The translations under genes and the position numbers were made by a program. The notes under the pieces are model-generated. The model was not told where the DNA came from. It saw nothing but the letters and a program-made list of their open reading frames with translations, and searched no databases. 64,000 nt of DNA, taken from positions 520,861-584,860 of the forward strand of contig CBDFGE010000005.1 in NCBI GenBank assembly GCA_965247055.1, read 5' to 3'. The DNA comes from CBDFGE01 sp965247055 (GTDB lineage Bacteria > Chloroflexota > Dehalococcoidia > Lucifugimonadales > JAGWBF01). Below, piece after piece: positions 49,265-58,217 of this stretch (positions are counted from its first letter, which is position 1; the number at the start of each line of letters is the position of its first letter).

Positions 49265-51856
49265 GTGAGTACCTTGGTCCCCCTCAAGCTTACGCTGAAG
49301 AACTTCCTCTGTTACGGTGAAGGTGTGCCAGCCCTCGACCTGGAGGGCATCCACGTGGCATGCCTCTGTGGGCAGAACGGTCATGGGAAGTCGGCCCTGC
49401 TGGATGCCATAACCTGGGCCCTCTGGGGTAGGGCCAGGGGCAAGGCCCAGGACGAGCTTGTCCACTTCGGCCGGGACGAAATGCTGGTGGATCTGGAGTT
49501 CCGGGCCCGCGATACCCGCTACCGCGCCGTTCGAAGGCATGCCTTGGGCAAGTCCCGCCGGCGCTCGGGCTCCACCGACCTGCAGCTCCAGGTCCGCTCC
49601 GCCTCCGGCTTTCTCGCTATAACGGGGAACTCCGTGCGGGATACCCAGGCCAAGATAGACGAGATCACCGGAATTGACTACGACACCTTTATCAACAGCG
49701 CCTTTCTCCTCCAGGGCAGGGCAGACGAGTTCACCAACAAGACGGCTGGGGAGCGCAAGGAGGTCCTGGCAAAAATACTCGGGCTCGGCTACTACGACCG
49801 CCTCCAGGACCAGGCGAAAGGCCGGGCCGAGGAAAGGAAGGTTGCGGCTGCTATCCTCGAGGGAGACCTGGACCGGATCCGCCGTGAGGTGGCCTCAGCG
49901 GACCGCTACCGGGACGATCTGAAAGGAGTCGTCAGCGAGCTTGGACAGGTGGAGTTGCTGCGAGAGGCCAGCAAGACAGGCTGGGAAGCACTGAGAGCCC
50001 GGGTCGAGGAGCTGGTGCATCGACGCGGCGAGCTGGACCAGCTGAAGATGAGGATTCCGGGCATGGAGGCGGATATGTCGGGCCTTCAGGAGGAGTCCCG
50101 CCGACGCCAGAGCCGCATCGTGGACTACCGGGCGCTCATGGACGATAAGGGTGCTATAGAGGACGGGTACTCGCTCTACCAGCAGCTTCGAAACCGGTAT
50201 GAAGAGCTGAATAGCTCCAGGAAGCGGTTCGACCAGCTTACCGGGCTCAGGGTAGACCTGGAAAAAGAGATGGAGAGGGAGAAGGCGAGCCTGGAGGAGC
50301 GGGTGAACCAGATGAGGGCCCGTCTGGAGTTGGAGATTCGCCCCAAGGCCGAGGCGGCCCCCGGCATCCATACGAAGCTGGAGGATGTCAGGGCCCTTAT
50401 GCGTAAGCTCGTGGACGACGAGCAGGCCCTGGAGGAAGAGCGGGCGCGCGTCAACGGGCTCGCCGCCCGCGTGGGCCAGTTCGAGGCTGCAGCCCAGCAG
50501 CTCAAGGGAGAGGGCACGGACCTTCGGTCCAAGCTGGAGCTCGCGCGGAAATCCCAGGGCGGCGCGAGCTGCCCCCTGTGCGGGACCGAGCTGGGCGCCG
50601 ACGGGTGCCAGCGGCTCGCAGACAGCTACAACATCCAGATCGAAGAGAAGCTCCGGGCGTACCGGAAGGCTGAAACCGACCTCAAGGCTGCTCAACAAGA
50701 GCAGCTCGTTGGGGAGAAGGACCTTCCCCGTCGCCGGGAGCGGCTGCAACGGGGGCGTAACGATGCCCAGTCGTCTGTGGCGGTGCTCGATCGGGAGCTG
50801 GAGGAGTCCCAGGCCGCCGCTAGGGAACTGGAGGGTGCCCTCGGCAGGCTGGAGGAGGCTAGCCGGCTCCTGGAGCAGGGGCAGTACGCTCCGGAGCAGA
50901 GGGCCCGGCTGGCTGCCCTGGGCGAGGAGATAGGGGCCTTGGGCTACGACGGGGGCGCCCACCAGCAGCTGTACGATGAGATGGAAAAGACGCGCACCTT
51001 CGAGGAGCGGCACCGGCTCCTTCGGGAGGCGTCGGAGAGCCTGCCCCGGGAGCAGGAGTCCCAGGCGACATCGAAGGAAATGCAGGAGCGCCGGGAGCAG
51101 GAGCTTGCGGAAGCCAGAGCCAGAGAGAAGAATATCGAGTCCGAGGTCTCACGGCTTCCCGAGTCTGAGGCCAGGCTCCGGGAGGCCGAGGCGGCCTACC
51201 GGGAGGTTGAACACCGGCATGGTGATCTGTTTCGCAGGAGGGTGGAACTGGAGGGCCAGCTGAAGAGGGTGGAGGCCCTCGAGAGGGAGATGGGTGGGAA
51301 AGCGACGGCCCTGAAGGCCCTGCGCGAGGAGCAGGGCCTATATCATGAGCTGGTCGAGGCCTTCGGCAGACGTGGCGTCCAGGCCATGCTCATCGAAACG
51401 AACCTGCCCTCCATAGAGGGAGAGGCAAACGCGCTCCTGGAGCGGATGACCGACGGCCGCATGCACCTTAAACTGGAGACCCAGAAGGACCGAAGGACGG
51501 GTAAGGGCGAGCCCATAGAGACCCTGGAGATAAATATCAGTGACGAGTTGGGGCCCCGGCGCTACGAGATGTTCAGCGGTGGGGAGGCGTTCCGCATAAA
51601 CCTGGCCCTACGCATCGCGATCTCCAAGGTGCTGGCGCGCCGGCGGGGGTCACCCCTTCCTACGTTGTTCGTGGACGAGGGCTTCGGTACTCAGGACTCG
51701 GCGGGGAGAGAACGGATCCTGGATGTCATCAGGGCCATAGAAGGGGACTTCGAGCAGATCATCGTCATAACCCACATGGATGAGATAAGGGAAGCCTTCC
51801 CCGCCCGCATCGAGGTAAGAAAAGAGGAAGCCGGCTCCACCTTCTGGATAAGCTAG
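49265..51856 (+). CDS. SbcC/Rad50-like SMC-family ATPase
   Basis: The protein has 863 residues from a GTG; a TTG three codons later has better spacing to GGAG. The Walker A motif is CGQNGHGKSALLDAI (about 35-49). Long coiled coils flank a zinc hook CPLCGTELG (about 434-442). The C-terminal lobe has the signature FSGGEAFRINLALRIA and Walker B PTLFVDEGFGTQD. This is the SbcC/Rad50 layout used in repair of DNA ends. No sbcD/mre11 nuclease gene is adjacent, which is unusual for the family. Confidence 0.92.
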   Translation: MSTLVPLKLTLKNFLCYGEGVPALDLEGIHVACLCGQNGHGKSALLDAITWALWGRARGKAQDELVHFGRDEMLVDLEFRARDTRYRAVRRHALGKSRRRSGSTDLQLQVRSASGFLAITGNSVRDTQAKIDEITGIDYDTFINSAFLLQGRADEFTNKTAGERKEVLAKILGLGYYDRLQDQAKGRAEERKVAAAILEGDLDRIRREVASADRYRDDLKGVVSELGQVELLREASKTGWEALRARVEELVHRRGELDQLKMRIPGMEADMSGLQEESRRRQSRIVDYRALMDDKGAIEDGYSLYQQLRNRYEELNSSRKRFDQLTGLRVDLEKEMEREKASLEERVNQMRARLELEIRPKAEAAPGIHTKLEDVRALMRKLVDDEQALEEERARVNGLAARVGQFEAAAQQLKGEGTDLRSKLELARKSQGGASCPLCGTELGADGCQRLADSYNIQIEEKLRAYRKAETDLKAAQQEQLVGEKDLPRRRERLQRGRNDAQSSVAVLDRELEESQAAARELEGALGRLEEASRLLEQGQYAPEQRARLAALGEEIGALGYDGGAHQQLYDEMEKTRTFEERHRLLREASESLPREQESQATSKEMQERREQELAEARAREKNIESEVSRLPESEARLREAEAAYREVEHRHGDLFRRRVELEGQLKRVEALEREMGGKATALKALREEQGLYHELVEAFGRRGVQAMLIETNLPSIEGEANALLERMTDGRMHLKLETQKDRRTGKGEPIETLEINISDELGPRRYEMFSGGEAFRINLALRIAISKVLARRRGSPLPTLFVDEGFGTQDSAGRERILDVIRAIEGDFEQIIVITHMDEIREAFPARIEVRKEEAGSTFWIS

Positions 51857-51866
51857 CGGGCCCTCG

Positions 51867-52532
51867 CTAGAGCTCCATCTCCTTCAGGTCCGCGGGGAGG
51901 ACAAGCCTGGGTTCCGTAAGCTCCTGGACCTCACTGGCCGACCAGCCCGGCGCGACCTCCCGGAGCACCAGGCCCTGCGGGGTGACTTCGATCACTGCGA
52001 TGTCGGTGACGATGAGGCTTACGCAGCCCAGCCCGGTGGGAGGGTAGGAGCACTCCCTGACTATCTTGGGCCTGTTGCGACGGTCGGTGTGCTCCATGGC
52101 CACGATAATTCGCCTGGCCCCCATCGCCAGGTCCATGGCGCCCCCGATGTTACCCACACCTCTCTCGGGGAACATCCAGTTGGCCAGGTCGCCCCTCTCG
52201 GAGACCTGAAAGGCGCCCAGGACCGTCACGTCTATGTGTCCACCTCGGATCATGGCGAAGGCGTCGGCGGAGCTGAAGAAAGACATCCCCGGTACCATCT
52301 TCAGGAACTGTCCCCCGGCATTGATCAGGTCAATATCCTCCTCCCCTTCGTCCGCCAGGGGGCCGCAGTTGAGGACGCCGCTCTCGCTGTGATAGATCAC
52401 AGTCCGCCCTTCGGGCACGTAGTTGGAGACCAGCGTCGGTATGCCGATGCCCAGATTGACATAACCGCCGTCGGGCAGCTCCTTGGCTACCCTCATAGCG
52501 ACCACGTCCCTGTCCAGGCGCTCTTTGTCCAT
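51867..52532 (-). CDS. CoA-transferase, beta subunit (3-oxoacid type)
   Basis: The protein has 221 residues from the ATG at 52532. YVNLGIGIPTLVSNYVPEG and YHSESGVLNCGP carry the family glycine motif and the catalytic Glu50; IDVTVLGAFQVSERGDLANW and CVSLIVTDIAVIEVTP are typical of subunit B of 3-oxoacid CoA-transferases. An alpha subunit is coded at 54495-55166, in the same direction but separated by a fusion gene and two small opposite-strand frames. A dimer of this B with that A is the simplest active enzyme. Confidence 0.9.
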   Translation of the reverse strand: MDKERLDRDVVAMRVAKELPDGGYVNLGIGIPTLVSNYVPEGRTVIYHSESGVLNCGPLADEGEEDIDLINAGGQFLKMVPGMSFFSSADAFAMIRGGHIDVTVLGAFQVSERGDLANWMFPERGVGNIGGAMDLAMGARRIIVAMEHTDRRNRPKIVRECSYPPTGLGCVSLIVTDIAVIEVTPQGLVLREVAPGWSASEVQELTEPRLVLPADLKEMEL

Positions 52533-52620
52533 GGCACCACCGACAGCCGTAGGTAGACGCCCCCGAGCGGCCTTTACTATGATAAAGCGTAGTCTATCTA
52601 CGGCAGGAATGATAGGAGCC

Positions 52621-52803
52621 ATGCTCGGAGGAAGTCAAGGGGGACCGCCTGGCAACCCGTGGGTCCTGAAGTTGCGCATTTTGGCCAGGCTAAAGGGCCT
52701 GGCCAACGGCGTCAACCCCAGGTGGTGGACGAAAACGGTGGTGGTGTCGAGGAGCACGGGAGACATCGTAAGGCTAGAGGACAGGGCAAGGGAACGGGAA
52801 TAG
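52621..52803 (+). CDS. Hypothetical small basic protein
   Basis: The protein has 60 residues; TAGGAG precedes the ATG. It is rich in basic residues (LKLRILARLKGLANGVNPRW) and has no domain I know. It ends directly before the GTG of the next small frame. Coding status is uncertain. Confidence 0.4.
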   Translation: MLGGSQGGPPGNPWVLKLRILARLKGLANGVNPRWWTKTVVVSRSTGDIVRLEDRARERE

Positions 52804-53007
52804 GTGGCACGCTACGCCGATAGGGACGAGGAAACATTTTCCTTCTACTTCAAGGTAGCCTTCTGGCTGGTTGTCCTATTCCTCGTTATCTCCTTCGTGC
52901 TGTGGCTGCTGCTCCCAGTGGAGCATAGGTCGTTGCCTGTCCTGGAGCGTACATGGCCGCCGCTGCTGTCGGGCTTTACGGGCCTGGTATTTGGCAAGCT
53001 CTCCTGA
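52804..53007 (+). CDS. Hypothetical small membrane protein
   Basis: The protein has 67 residues from a GTG touching the previous stop. One long hydrophobic helix (VAFWLVVLFLVISFVLWLLL) and a second weaker segment at the end suggest a membrane protein with a charged N-terminus. The ribosome binding site is weak. No family is recognised. Confidence 0.5.
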   Translation: MARYADRDEETFSFYFKVAFWLVVLFLVISFVLWLLLPVEHRSLPVLERTWPPLLSGFTGLVFGKLS

Positions 53008-53054
53008 CGCTGGGCGGAGGGCTGTCGTTGAGGCCGGGCTAGGAGCCGGGGACG

Positions 53055-54491
53055 TTACCCGGGGGTCGTGGCTGGCGTGGCGGCGGGCTCGAAGGGCCTG
53101 AAGTCCGGAGGCCGGCGCACGATGCGCTGCACGAAGATTCCAGGCGTGACCACGGCGTCGGGGTCCAGCTCCCCCGGCTCGACGATCTCATCCACCTCAA
53201 CGATGGTGACGTCCGCCGCAGGTGCCATGACGGCGTTGAAGTTGCGGGACGTCCCCTTGTAGACGAGGTTACCCAACCTGTCCGCCTTGTGGGCCCTGAG
53301 CAAGGCGTAGTCGGCCCTCAGCGCCCTCTCCAGCAGGTACTCTCGCCCGTTGATGACGCGTACCTCCTTGCCCTCGGCGATGGGTGTTCCTGCTCCCGTG
53401 GGAGTGTAAAAGGCCGCGATACCGTATCCTGCCGCCCTGATGCGCTCCGCCAGGGTACCCTGGGGCACCAGCTCCAAGTCTGCCTCCCCCCTCTTGTAGG
53501 CCAGCTCGAAGGAGTTGGGTCTGGAGGGAGAGGGTGACACTGGGAAAGACGCCACGGCTTTCCGTACCTGGTCGCTGTCCACCAGGAGGCTGTGATCTAC
53601 GGTGCGGAAGCCCGTCGGGACCCCGAAACCGGCCACGTTGGCGATGCCGGCTGTGTTGCTGACGATGGTGAGATCACGCGCGCCCTGATTCCTGAGGGCC
53701 AGGATCAGGCATTGCGCCATTCCTCCCGGCCCGGCGAAACCGTCCAGCATTACGACCGAGCCGTCGGGTATGTCGGCCACGGCCTCGGCGGCGCCTGGGT
53801 ACACCTTGCTGGCCGGCCCTCTGGGAGCCCGAGTAAACTCCATCTCCTTCAGGTCCGGTGCGGGGACCAGGCGGGCTTCGGTGATACGTTGCACTGCCTC
53901 CACCGACCAGCCCGGCGCCAGCTCTTTCAGCAGCAGGCCGTGCCCGGCCACCTGTACCACCGCCATGTCCGTCACAATGAGAAAGACAGACCCGGGAATG
54001 GGGGGATGGCTGCACTCCCTCACGATCCTGGGGGCTCCATCGGGGGTAGTGTGCTCCATCATCGCCACCAAGCGCTTCGCGCCCAGCACGACGTCCGTCG
54101 AGCCGGGGGTCGCGCCGGGTCCCTGCTGGGTTGCTGAAGGGTCGAGCAGGTCTCCTCTCTGGGAGACCTGGAGCGCTTCCAGGACCGCGACGTCCAGGTA
54201 GCCACCTCTGATAATGCCAAGGGAGTCGGCCTGGCCGACTACGGCACCGGCCGGGGTGGGCTGGCCGACTCCACCGCTCCGCCCCCGGGTGTTCGCGACC
54301 CCCTGTCCAGCCCCAGGCGGAGAGCCATAGCTCAGGACGCCATCGGTGGAGTGAAAAACGACGCCCCGCTCCCTGGGCACGTAAGCGGCCACAGCGTCGG
54401 GCAACCCCCCTCCCAGGTGGACCACCTGTCCGGGACCAAGCTCCGCGGCCACCCTTTGGGCCATAAGCTCCCGGCTAATACCTCCGCGCAT
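53055..54491 (-). CDS. Fused CoA-transferase with B-A domain order and altered active site
   Basis: The protein has 478 residues. The first 225 or so are a B-type half (VVHLGGGLPDAVAAYVPRE, LDVAVLEALQVSQRGDLLD, FLIVTDMAVVQVAGHGLLLK). The rest is an A-type half (GSVVMLDGFAGPGGMAQCLI, LELVPQGTLAERIRAAGYGI, YALLRAHKADRLGNLVYKGT). In mammalian-type fusions the order is A-B. At the position of the catalytic Glu the B half reads HSTDGVLSYG (47-56) where its neighbour has HSESGVLN, so the Glu is absent. A Gly-rich insertion lies at about 57-85. It may be inactive in the B half, or structural. It follows the A-subunit gene by three bases. Confidence 0.85.
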   Translation of the reverse strand: MRGGISRELMAQRVAAELGPGQVVHLGGGLPDAVAAYVPRERGVVFHSTDGVLSYGSPPGAGQGVANTRGRSGGVGQPTPAGAVVGQADSLGIIRGGYLDVAVLEALQVSQRGDLLDPSATQQGPGATPGSTDVVLGAKRLVAMMEHTTPDGAPRIVRECSHPPIPGSVFLIVTDMAVVQVAGHGLLLKELAPGWSVEAVQRITEARLVPAPDLKEMEFTRAPRGPASKVYPGAAEAVADIPDGSVVMLDGFAGPGGMAQCLILALRNQGARDLTIVSNTAGIANVAGFGVPTGFRTVDHSLLVDSDQVRKAVASFPVSPSPSRPNSFELAYKRGEADLELVPQGTLAERIRAAGYGIAAFYTPTGAGTPIAEGKEVRVINGREYLLERALRADYALLRAHKADRLGNLVYKGTSRNFNAVMAPAADVTIVEVDEIVEPGELDPDAVVTPGIFVQRIVRRPPDFRPFEPAATPATTPG

Positions 54492-54494
54492 GGC

Positions 54495-55166
54495 CTATTC
54501 CCTCACCACCACCACGCGGTCCACGTAGATGCCGGGGGTTATTACCAGTTCGGGGTCTATGCCACCGGTCTCCACCGTCTCGTCCACCTCCACGATGGTG
54601 ACTCCGGCGGCCATGGCCATCACCGGGTTCCAGTTGCGCTGGGAGCGCCGGTAAACCAGGTTGCCCAGGGTATCAGATGTGTGGGCTCGGAGCAGGGCAA
54701 AGTCGGCCTTGAGGGGCGTCTCCAGCACGTACCCGTCTCCGTCGAAGAGCCTTCGCTCCTTCCCGTTTTCGAAGGTTGCGCCCTTTAGGGAAGGGAGGAA
54801 AACCCCTCCCAGGCCGGCGCCGCCGGCCCGGACCCGCTCGGCCAGGGTCCCCTCGGACACCACCTCCACGTCCATCTGCCCCGCGCGCCACAGCCCCAGG
54901 GCCCTGGCATCAAGTCCCGCGGCTCCCGACGGCGTCGTGACCAGCTTCTTCACCTGCCCGCCGGACACGAGCCTGGCCAGGCTCGTCTCACCGCTCTGCC
55001 GGCCACCACTTATACAGGTGAGGTGGCCCGCGCCCTTCCTGACCAGGGCCATGAGAAGCCCTTCGGGACTTCCGGTCGTCCCCTTGCCCCCTACCATGAC
55101 TGTCGCTCCATCAAATATCCCGGCCACAGCTTCATCGGCGCTTGCAAGGATTTTCTCGAGGGGCAC
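54495..55166 (-). CDS. CoA-transferase, alpha subunit (3-oxoacid type)
   Basis: The protein has 223 residues: ATVMVGGKGTTGSPEGLLMA (CoA-binding loop), VEVVSEGTLAERVRAGGAGL, DFALLRAHTSDTLGNLVYRR and GVTIVEVDETVETGGIDPEL are conserved in subunit A of 3-oxoacid CoA-transferases. It is the first gene of the minus-strand pair with the B-A fusion; the B subunit at 51867-52532 is a likely partner. Confidence 0.9.
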   Translation of the reverse strand: MPLEKILASADEAVAGIFDGATVMVGGKGTTGSPEGLLMALVRKGAGHLTCISGGRQSGETSLARLVSGGQVKKLVTTPSGAAGLDARALGLWRAGQMDVEVVSEGTLAERVRAGGAGLGGVFLPSLKGATFENGKERRLFDGDGYVLETPLKADFALLRAHTSDTLGNLVYRRSQRNWNPVMAMAAGVTIVEVDETVETGGIDPELVITPGIYVDRVVVVRE

Positions 55167-55252
55167 GTCACCACCTCCCTGAACCTACAGGCATTCTAGC
55201 AGGTATCCATGGCCCGGTGAAGCGTGTGGGGCAAGAGCCCGCACCTTTATGC

Positions 55253-55281
55253 TTGACCCAAACGGGTGCGCTGCTTACAAT
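55253..55281 (+). promoter_or_regulatory. Promoter of ffh
   Basis: TTGACC (55253-55258) and TACAAT (55276-55281) are 17 bases apart. The -10 box is only 19 bases before the GTG, so the transcript would begin almost at the AAGGAGG. Confidence 0.6.
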
Positions 55282-55300
55282 CAGCGAAGGAGGTCACTGA

Positions 55301-56626
55301 GTGTTTGAATCCCTGACGGAAAAGCTGACCGGGATATTCCAGCGTCTGACGGCACGGGGGCGTCTGTCGGAGAAGGATGTGGACGAGGCCCTGAGGCAGG
55401 TGCGGTTGGCCCTGCTGGAGGCCGACGTCAACTTCAGGGTAGCCAGGGATCTGGTCAACCGGGTGCGGGACCGTGCGGTGGGCGTCGACGTGCTGGAGAG
55501 CCTCAGCCCGGGTCAGCAGGTAATCAAGATCGTCTACGAGGAACTTACGGCTGTCCTTTCCGGGGGTGACCATGCTCTGGTCCAGGCCGACAAGCCGCCC
55601 ACGGTGGTGGTGCTGGTGGGCCTCCAGGGCTCGGGCAAGACCACCACCGCGTCCAAGCTGGCCCACCAGCTTCGGCAGAGAGGGCAGAGCTCCCTCCTTG
55701 TGGCCGCCGATCTACGGCGACCGGCCGCCGTGGAGCAGCTCGTGGTCCTGGGAAATCAGCTCGATATTCCCGTATACCATGAGGGAACGTCTTCCACCGC
55801 GGTCAAGGTCGCCATCGCCGGTGTGCAGCGGGCGCGGGAGACCGGGGTGGGCTGGGCCATCATAGACACGGGCGGAAGGCTCCACATAGACGACGATCTG
55901 ATGAAGGAGATGGAGGAGGTTAAGGCCGCGGTGGATCCCCGGGAGGTACTGCTTGTCGTGGACGCCATGACCGGGCAGGACGCGGTGCAGTCGGCCCAGG
56001 AGTTCCACCAACGGGTGGGTATCACCGGCCTGATCTTGACCAAGCTGGACGGCGACGCCAGGGGGGGCGCCGCCATTTCCGTTACCCAGGTCACCGGGGT
56101 GCCCATCAAGTACATCGGGATGGGAGAGAGGGCCGACGCCCTGGAGCTTTTTCATCCCGATAGGCTGGCCTCTCGCATTCTGGGCATGGGTGACGTGCTG
56201 TCCCTGATCGAGAAGGTCCAGCAGACCGTGGATGAAAAGCAGGCGAAGGAGCTGGAAAGGAAGATACGCAGGGCTACCTTTGACCTGGAGGACTTCCTGC
56301 AGCAGTTCCAGAGCGTCAAGAAGATGGGGTTCGCCCAGGTGCTTGAGATGATTCCCGGCTTCTCCCAGATGAAAAGCCGCATGCCCAATGGGTTCGACGA
56401 GGGGCAGCTAACCAAGTTCGAGGCCATAATCCGGTCGATGACCCCCGAGGAGCGGCACGACCCGGACATACTGAACGGCCGGCGCCGCCGGCGCATCGCG
56501 ATGGGCAGCGGCACCACTCCTCAGGACGTGAACCAACTCCTCAATCAGTTCCGCCAGGCCCAGAAGCTGATGAAGCAGATGTCCCGTATCAGAAGTCCGA
56601 AGGACCTCCAGAGCCTGTTCAAATAG
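55301..56626 (+). CDS. ffh: Signal recognition particle protein Ffh
   Basis: The protein has 441 residues from a GTG with AAGGAGG. The N and G domains have VVVLVGLQGSGKTTTASKLA, LLVAADLRRPAAVEQLVVLG, IDTGGRLHID and LTKLDGDARGGAAISVTQVT. The methionine-rich M domain runs to the end (QMKSRMPNGFDEGQ, LMKQMSRI). It brings ribosomes making membrane proteins to the membrane. Confidence 0.98.
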   Translation: MFESLTEKLTGIFQRLTARGRLSEKDVDEALRQVRLALLEADVNFRVARDLVNRVRDRAVGVDVLESLSPGQQVIKIVYEELTAVLSGGDHALVQADKPPTVVVLVGLQGSGKTTTASKLAHQLRQRGQSSLLVAADLRRPAAVEQLVVLGNQLDIPVYHEGTSSTAVKVAIAGVQRARETGVGWAIIDTGGRLHIDDDLMKEMEEVKAAVDPREVLLVVDAMTGQDAVQSAQEFHQRVGITGLILTKLDGDARGGAAISVTQVTGVPIKYIGMGERADALELFHPDRLASRILGMGDVLSLIEKVQQTVDEKQAKELERKIRRATFDLEDFLQQFQSVKKMGFAQVLEMIPGFSQMKSRMPNGFDEGQLTKFEAIIRSMTPEERHDPDILNGRRRRRIAMGSGTTPQDVNQLLNQFRQAQKLMKQMSRIRSPKDLQSLFK

Positions 56627-56637
56627 ACAGGGTTGCC

Positions 56638-57012
56638 CTACTCCAGTCTTGATGCCAGCGCCAGTATGGCGGCGTGAGCGTAGGGTATGTACTGCTCCGG
56701 GGGCAGATCCAATCGCCTGAACTCCTCTACCTGGTCAACGTCACTTAACCCCAGGGGGCCCGGTATGAGATGGAGGTCCAGCTCATACAGCTCGCCATCG
56801 GGGCAGACCACGACGCATCCCCGGTCCGATGAACGCAGCCCACAGGGCTCCACCTCTACCGCCTGAATGGATGTGGCGTCGGCGAAGGTGGGGAAGGGCT
56901 GCAACCGCTCCGCCAGCTCCCCGAGTACCTCTCGTAGCTGGGAGGCGGCCCGTTCCAGGGCGGCCTCGACCACCGCTCTCAAGGCCCAGGGTTCGAGGCG
57001 TTTCTCATCCAT
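56638..57012 (-). CDS. Hypothetical protein
   Basis: The protein has 124 residues from the ATG at 57012; the open frame is longer, but its upstream part is Arg/Ser/Pro-rich and unlikely. It is an alpha/beta protein with an acidic C-terminal half (CPDGELYELDLHLIPGPLG, VDQVEEFRRLDLPPEQYIPY). I recognise no family. It is convergent with ffh. Confidence 0.6.
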   Translation of the reverse strand: MDEKRLEPWALRAVVEAALERAASQLREVLGELAERLQPFPTFADATSIQAVEVEPCGLRSSDRGCVVVCPDGELYELDLHLIPGPLGLSDVDQVEEFRRLDLPPEQYIPYAHAAILALASRLE

Positions 57013-57163
57013 ACCGACCCATACCCGACTGTAACCCTGTAACCCACAGGCGGACCGCTGTGAACGGCCCGCCTGTGCAAAGCTCCTCTCGTGGGGCACC
57101 CTCGTCACGCCGCGTGACGAGCGCGCCGCGCCTCCCATCATGCCCGGGAGGCTGCTGGCTCCC

Positions 57164-57979
57164 CTACTGGGAGTGGGCGGCTCCCATGGCCAGAGCCTTG
57201 GGCTCCACCTCCCTCTCCAGCTTGGAGAGTACGAGGTCCCTGTCCAGCTCTGCAACCACGCCGGGGTAGCCGGCACGCTCCAGCATATCCGGTAGTTTAC
57301 CCTCTTTGAACTGGTCGAGGGTCCAGCGCAAGGTATCGGGCACCAGGGTGGTGTCCCAATAGATGCGCACGTCCTTGTTTCTTGGCCCGTAGTGGTAGTG
57401 AGGGGCTCTCTGGAAGCAGTCGAAGGCGAGGAGCTCTATCTCCTGCCCGGCCACGTCGCTGAGGACGTGGATTGCGATCCCTCTGTCGTCGATGGAAGGC
57501 AGGTCTCTGTACTCCAGTCCGAACTTTATATTCCCCGCCTGGATGATCTCGTCGCCCCGGTTGTGGACTACGGTCCTCCTCTGGCCCACGGCCATCTCCC
57601 TCGCGGTCTGCTCCACCTCGTTTAGCTTGGTGGCCACCATGGCGGCCTGCTGGTAGTTATCCAGTTGGCTTGCTACGTCCTCATAGCCCGCCCTTTTCAG
57701 CATCTCGGGAAGACGGGAGCGGAGCTGCTTGAGGGTCCAGCCCACAGGGTTGCCCGCCGTGGTATGGTCCAGGTACAGCCTTTCGTTCTTCTTTTCCGGG
57801 CCGTAGTGGTAGTGGGGCTTCTGATCGAAGCAGTCGAACCGGAGGAACTCTACCTCTTTGCCATCGACGTCCCCCATCACCTCAATGCAGAGGCCCTGAT
57901 CGTCCATAATCTCCTGGCGGTAACGGAGCGCGAACCTCACCGTTCCGGCGTCAATCACGGTCGTCTTCTGCTTCATCAT
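57164..57979 (-). CDS. Tandem-duplicated protein with FDCF...PHYHYGP motif
   Basis: The protein has 271 residues from the ATG at 57979, with GGAGG six bases upstream. Two similar halves are visible. Residues about 9-103 and 146-240 share VRFALRYR or IKFGLEYR, a run of beta strands, FDCF (48-51 and 186-189), PHYHYGP (55-61 and 193-199), RLYLD or RIYWD, WTLKQLRSRLPEMLKRAGY or WTLDQFKEGKLPDMLERAGY. The Cys and paired His suggest a metal site. I think it belongs to an unnamed DUF family. The promoter is strong. Confidence 0.7.
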   Translation of the reverse strand: MMKQKTTVIDAGTVRFALRYRQEIMDDQGLCIEVMGDVDGKEVEFLRFDCFDQKPHYHYGPEKKNERLYLDHTTAGNPVGWTLKQLRSRLPEMLKRAGYEDVASQLDNYQQAAMVATKLNEVEQTAREMAVGQRRTVVHNRGDEIIQAGNIKFGLEYRDLPSIDDRGIAIHVLSDVAGQEIELLAFDCFQRAPHYHYGPRNKDVRIYWDTTLVPDTLRWTLDQFKEGKLPDMLERAGYPGVVAELDRDLVLSKLEREVEPKALAMGAAHSQ

Positions 57980-58071
57980 TGCCAACCTCCTTCGCCAAAT
58001 ACCTTCCGTCAGACCGGCGAGACCGCCTCGGGGCGCTCCAGGGGGCCCGACCTGCGGTGGTAGTGGACACC

Positions 58072-58100
58072 ATTATAGACCAGTCTAGGCCTTCGGTAAA
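58072..58100 (-). promoter_or_regulatory. Promoter of the duplicated FDCF protein gene
   Basis: On the minus strand TTTACC (58095-58100) and a perfect TATAAT (58072-58077) are 17 bases apart, about 95 bases before the ATG. Confidence 0.55.
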
Positions 58101-58217
58101 CAGCCGGATCCGCCGTGACGTGGTCTGCGTGGGATGATAAAATGTCTTGGCGGGTACAGATTGGCACGTGGAATGGTGAAAGCAGGGCGTCTCGCGCAAG
58201 GGCATGGGAGGAACGGA

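Noticed and set aside
48239..49540. 433-codon open frame on the minus strand
   Set aside because: It is antisense to groEL and the start of the SbcC-like gene; high G+C lengthens shadow frames.
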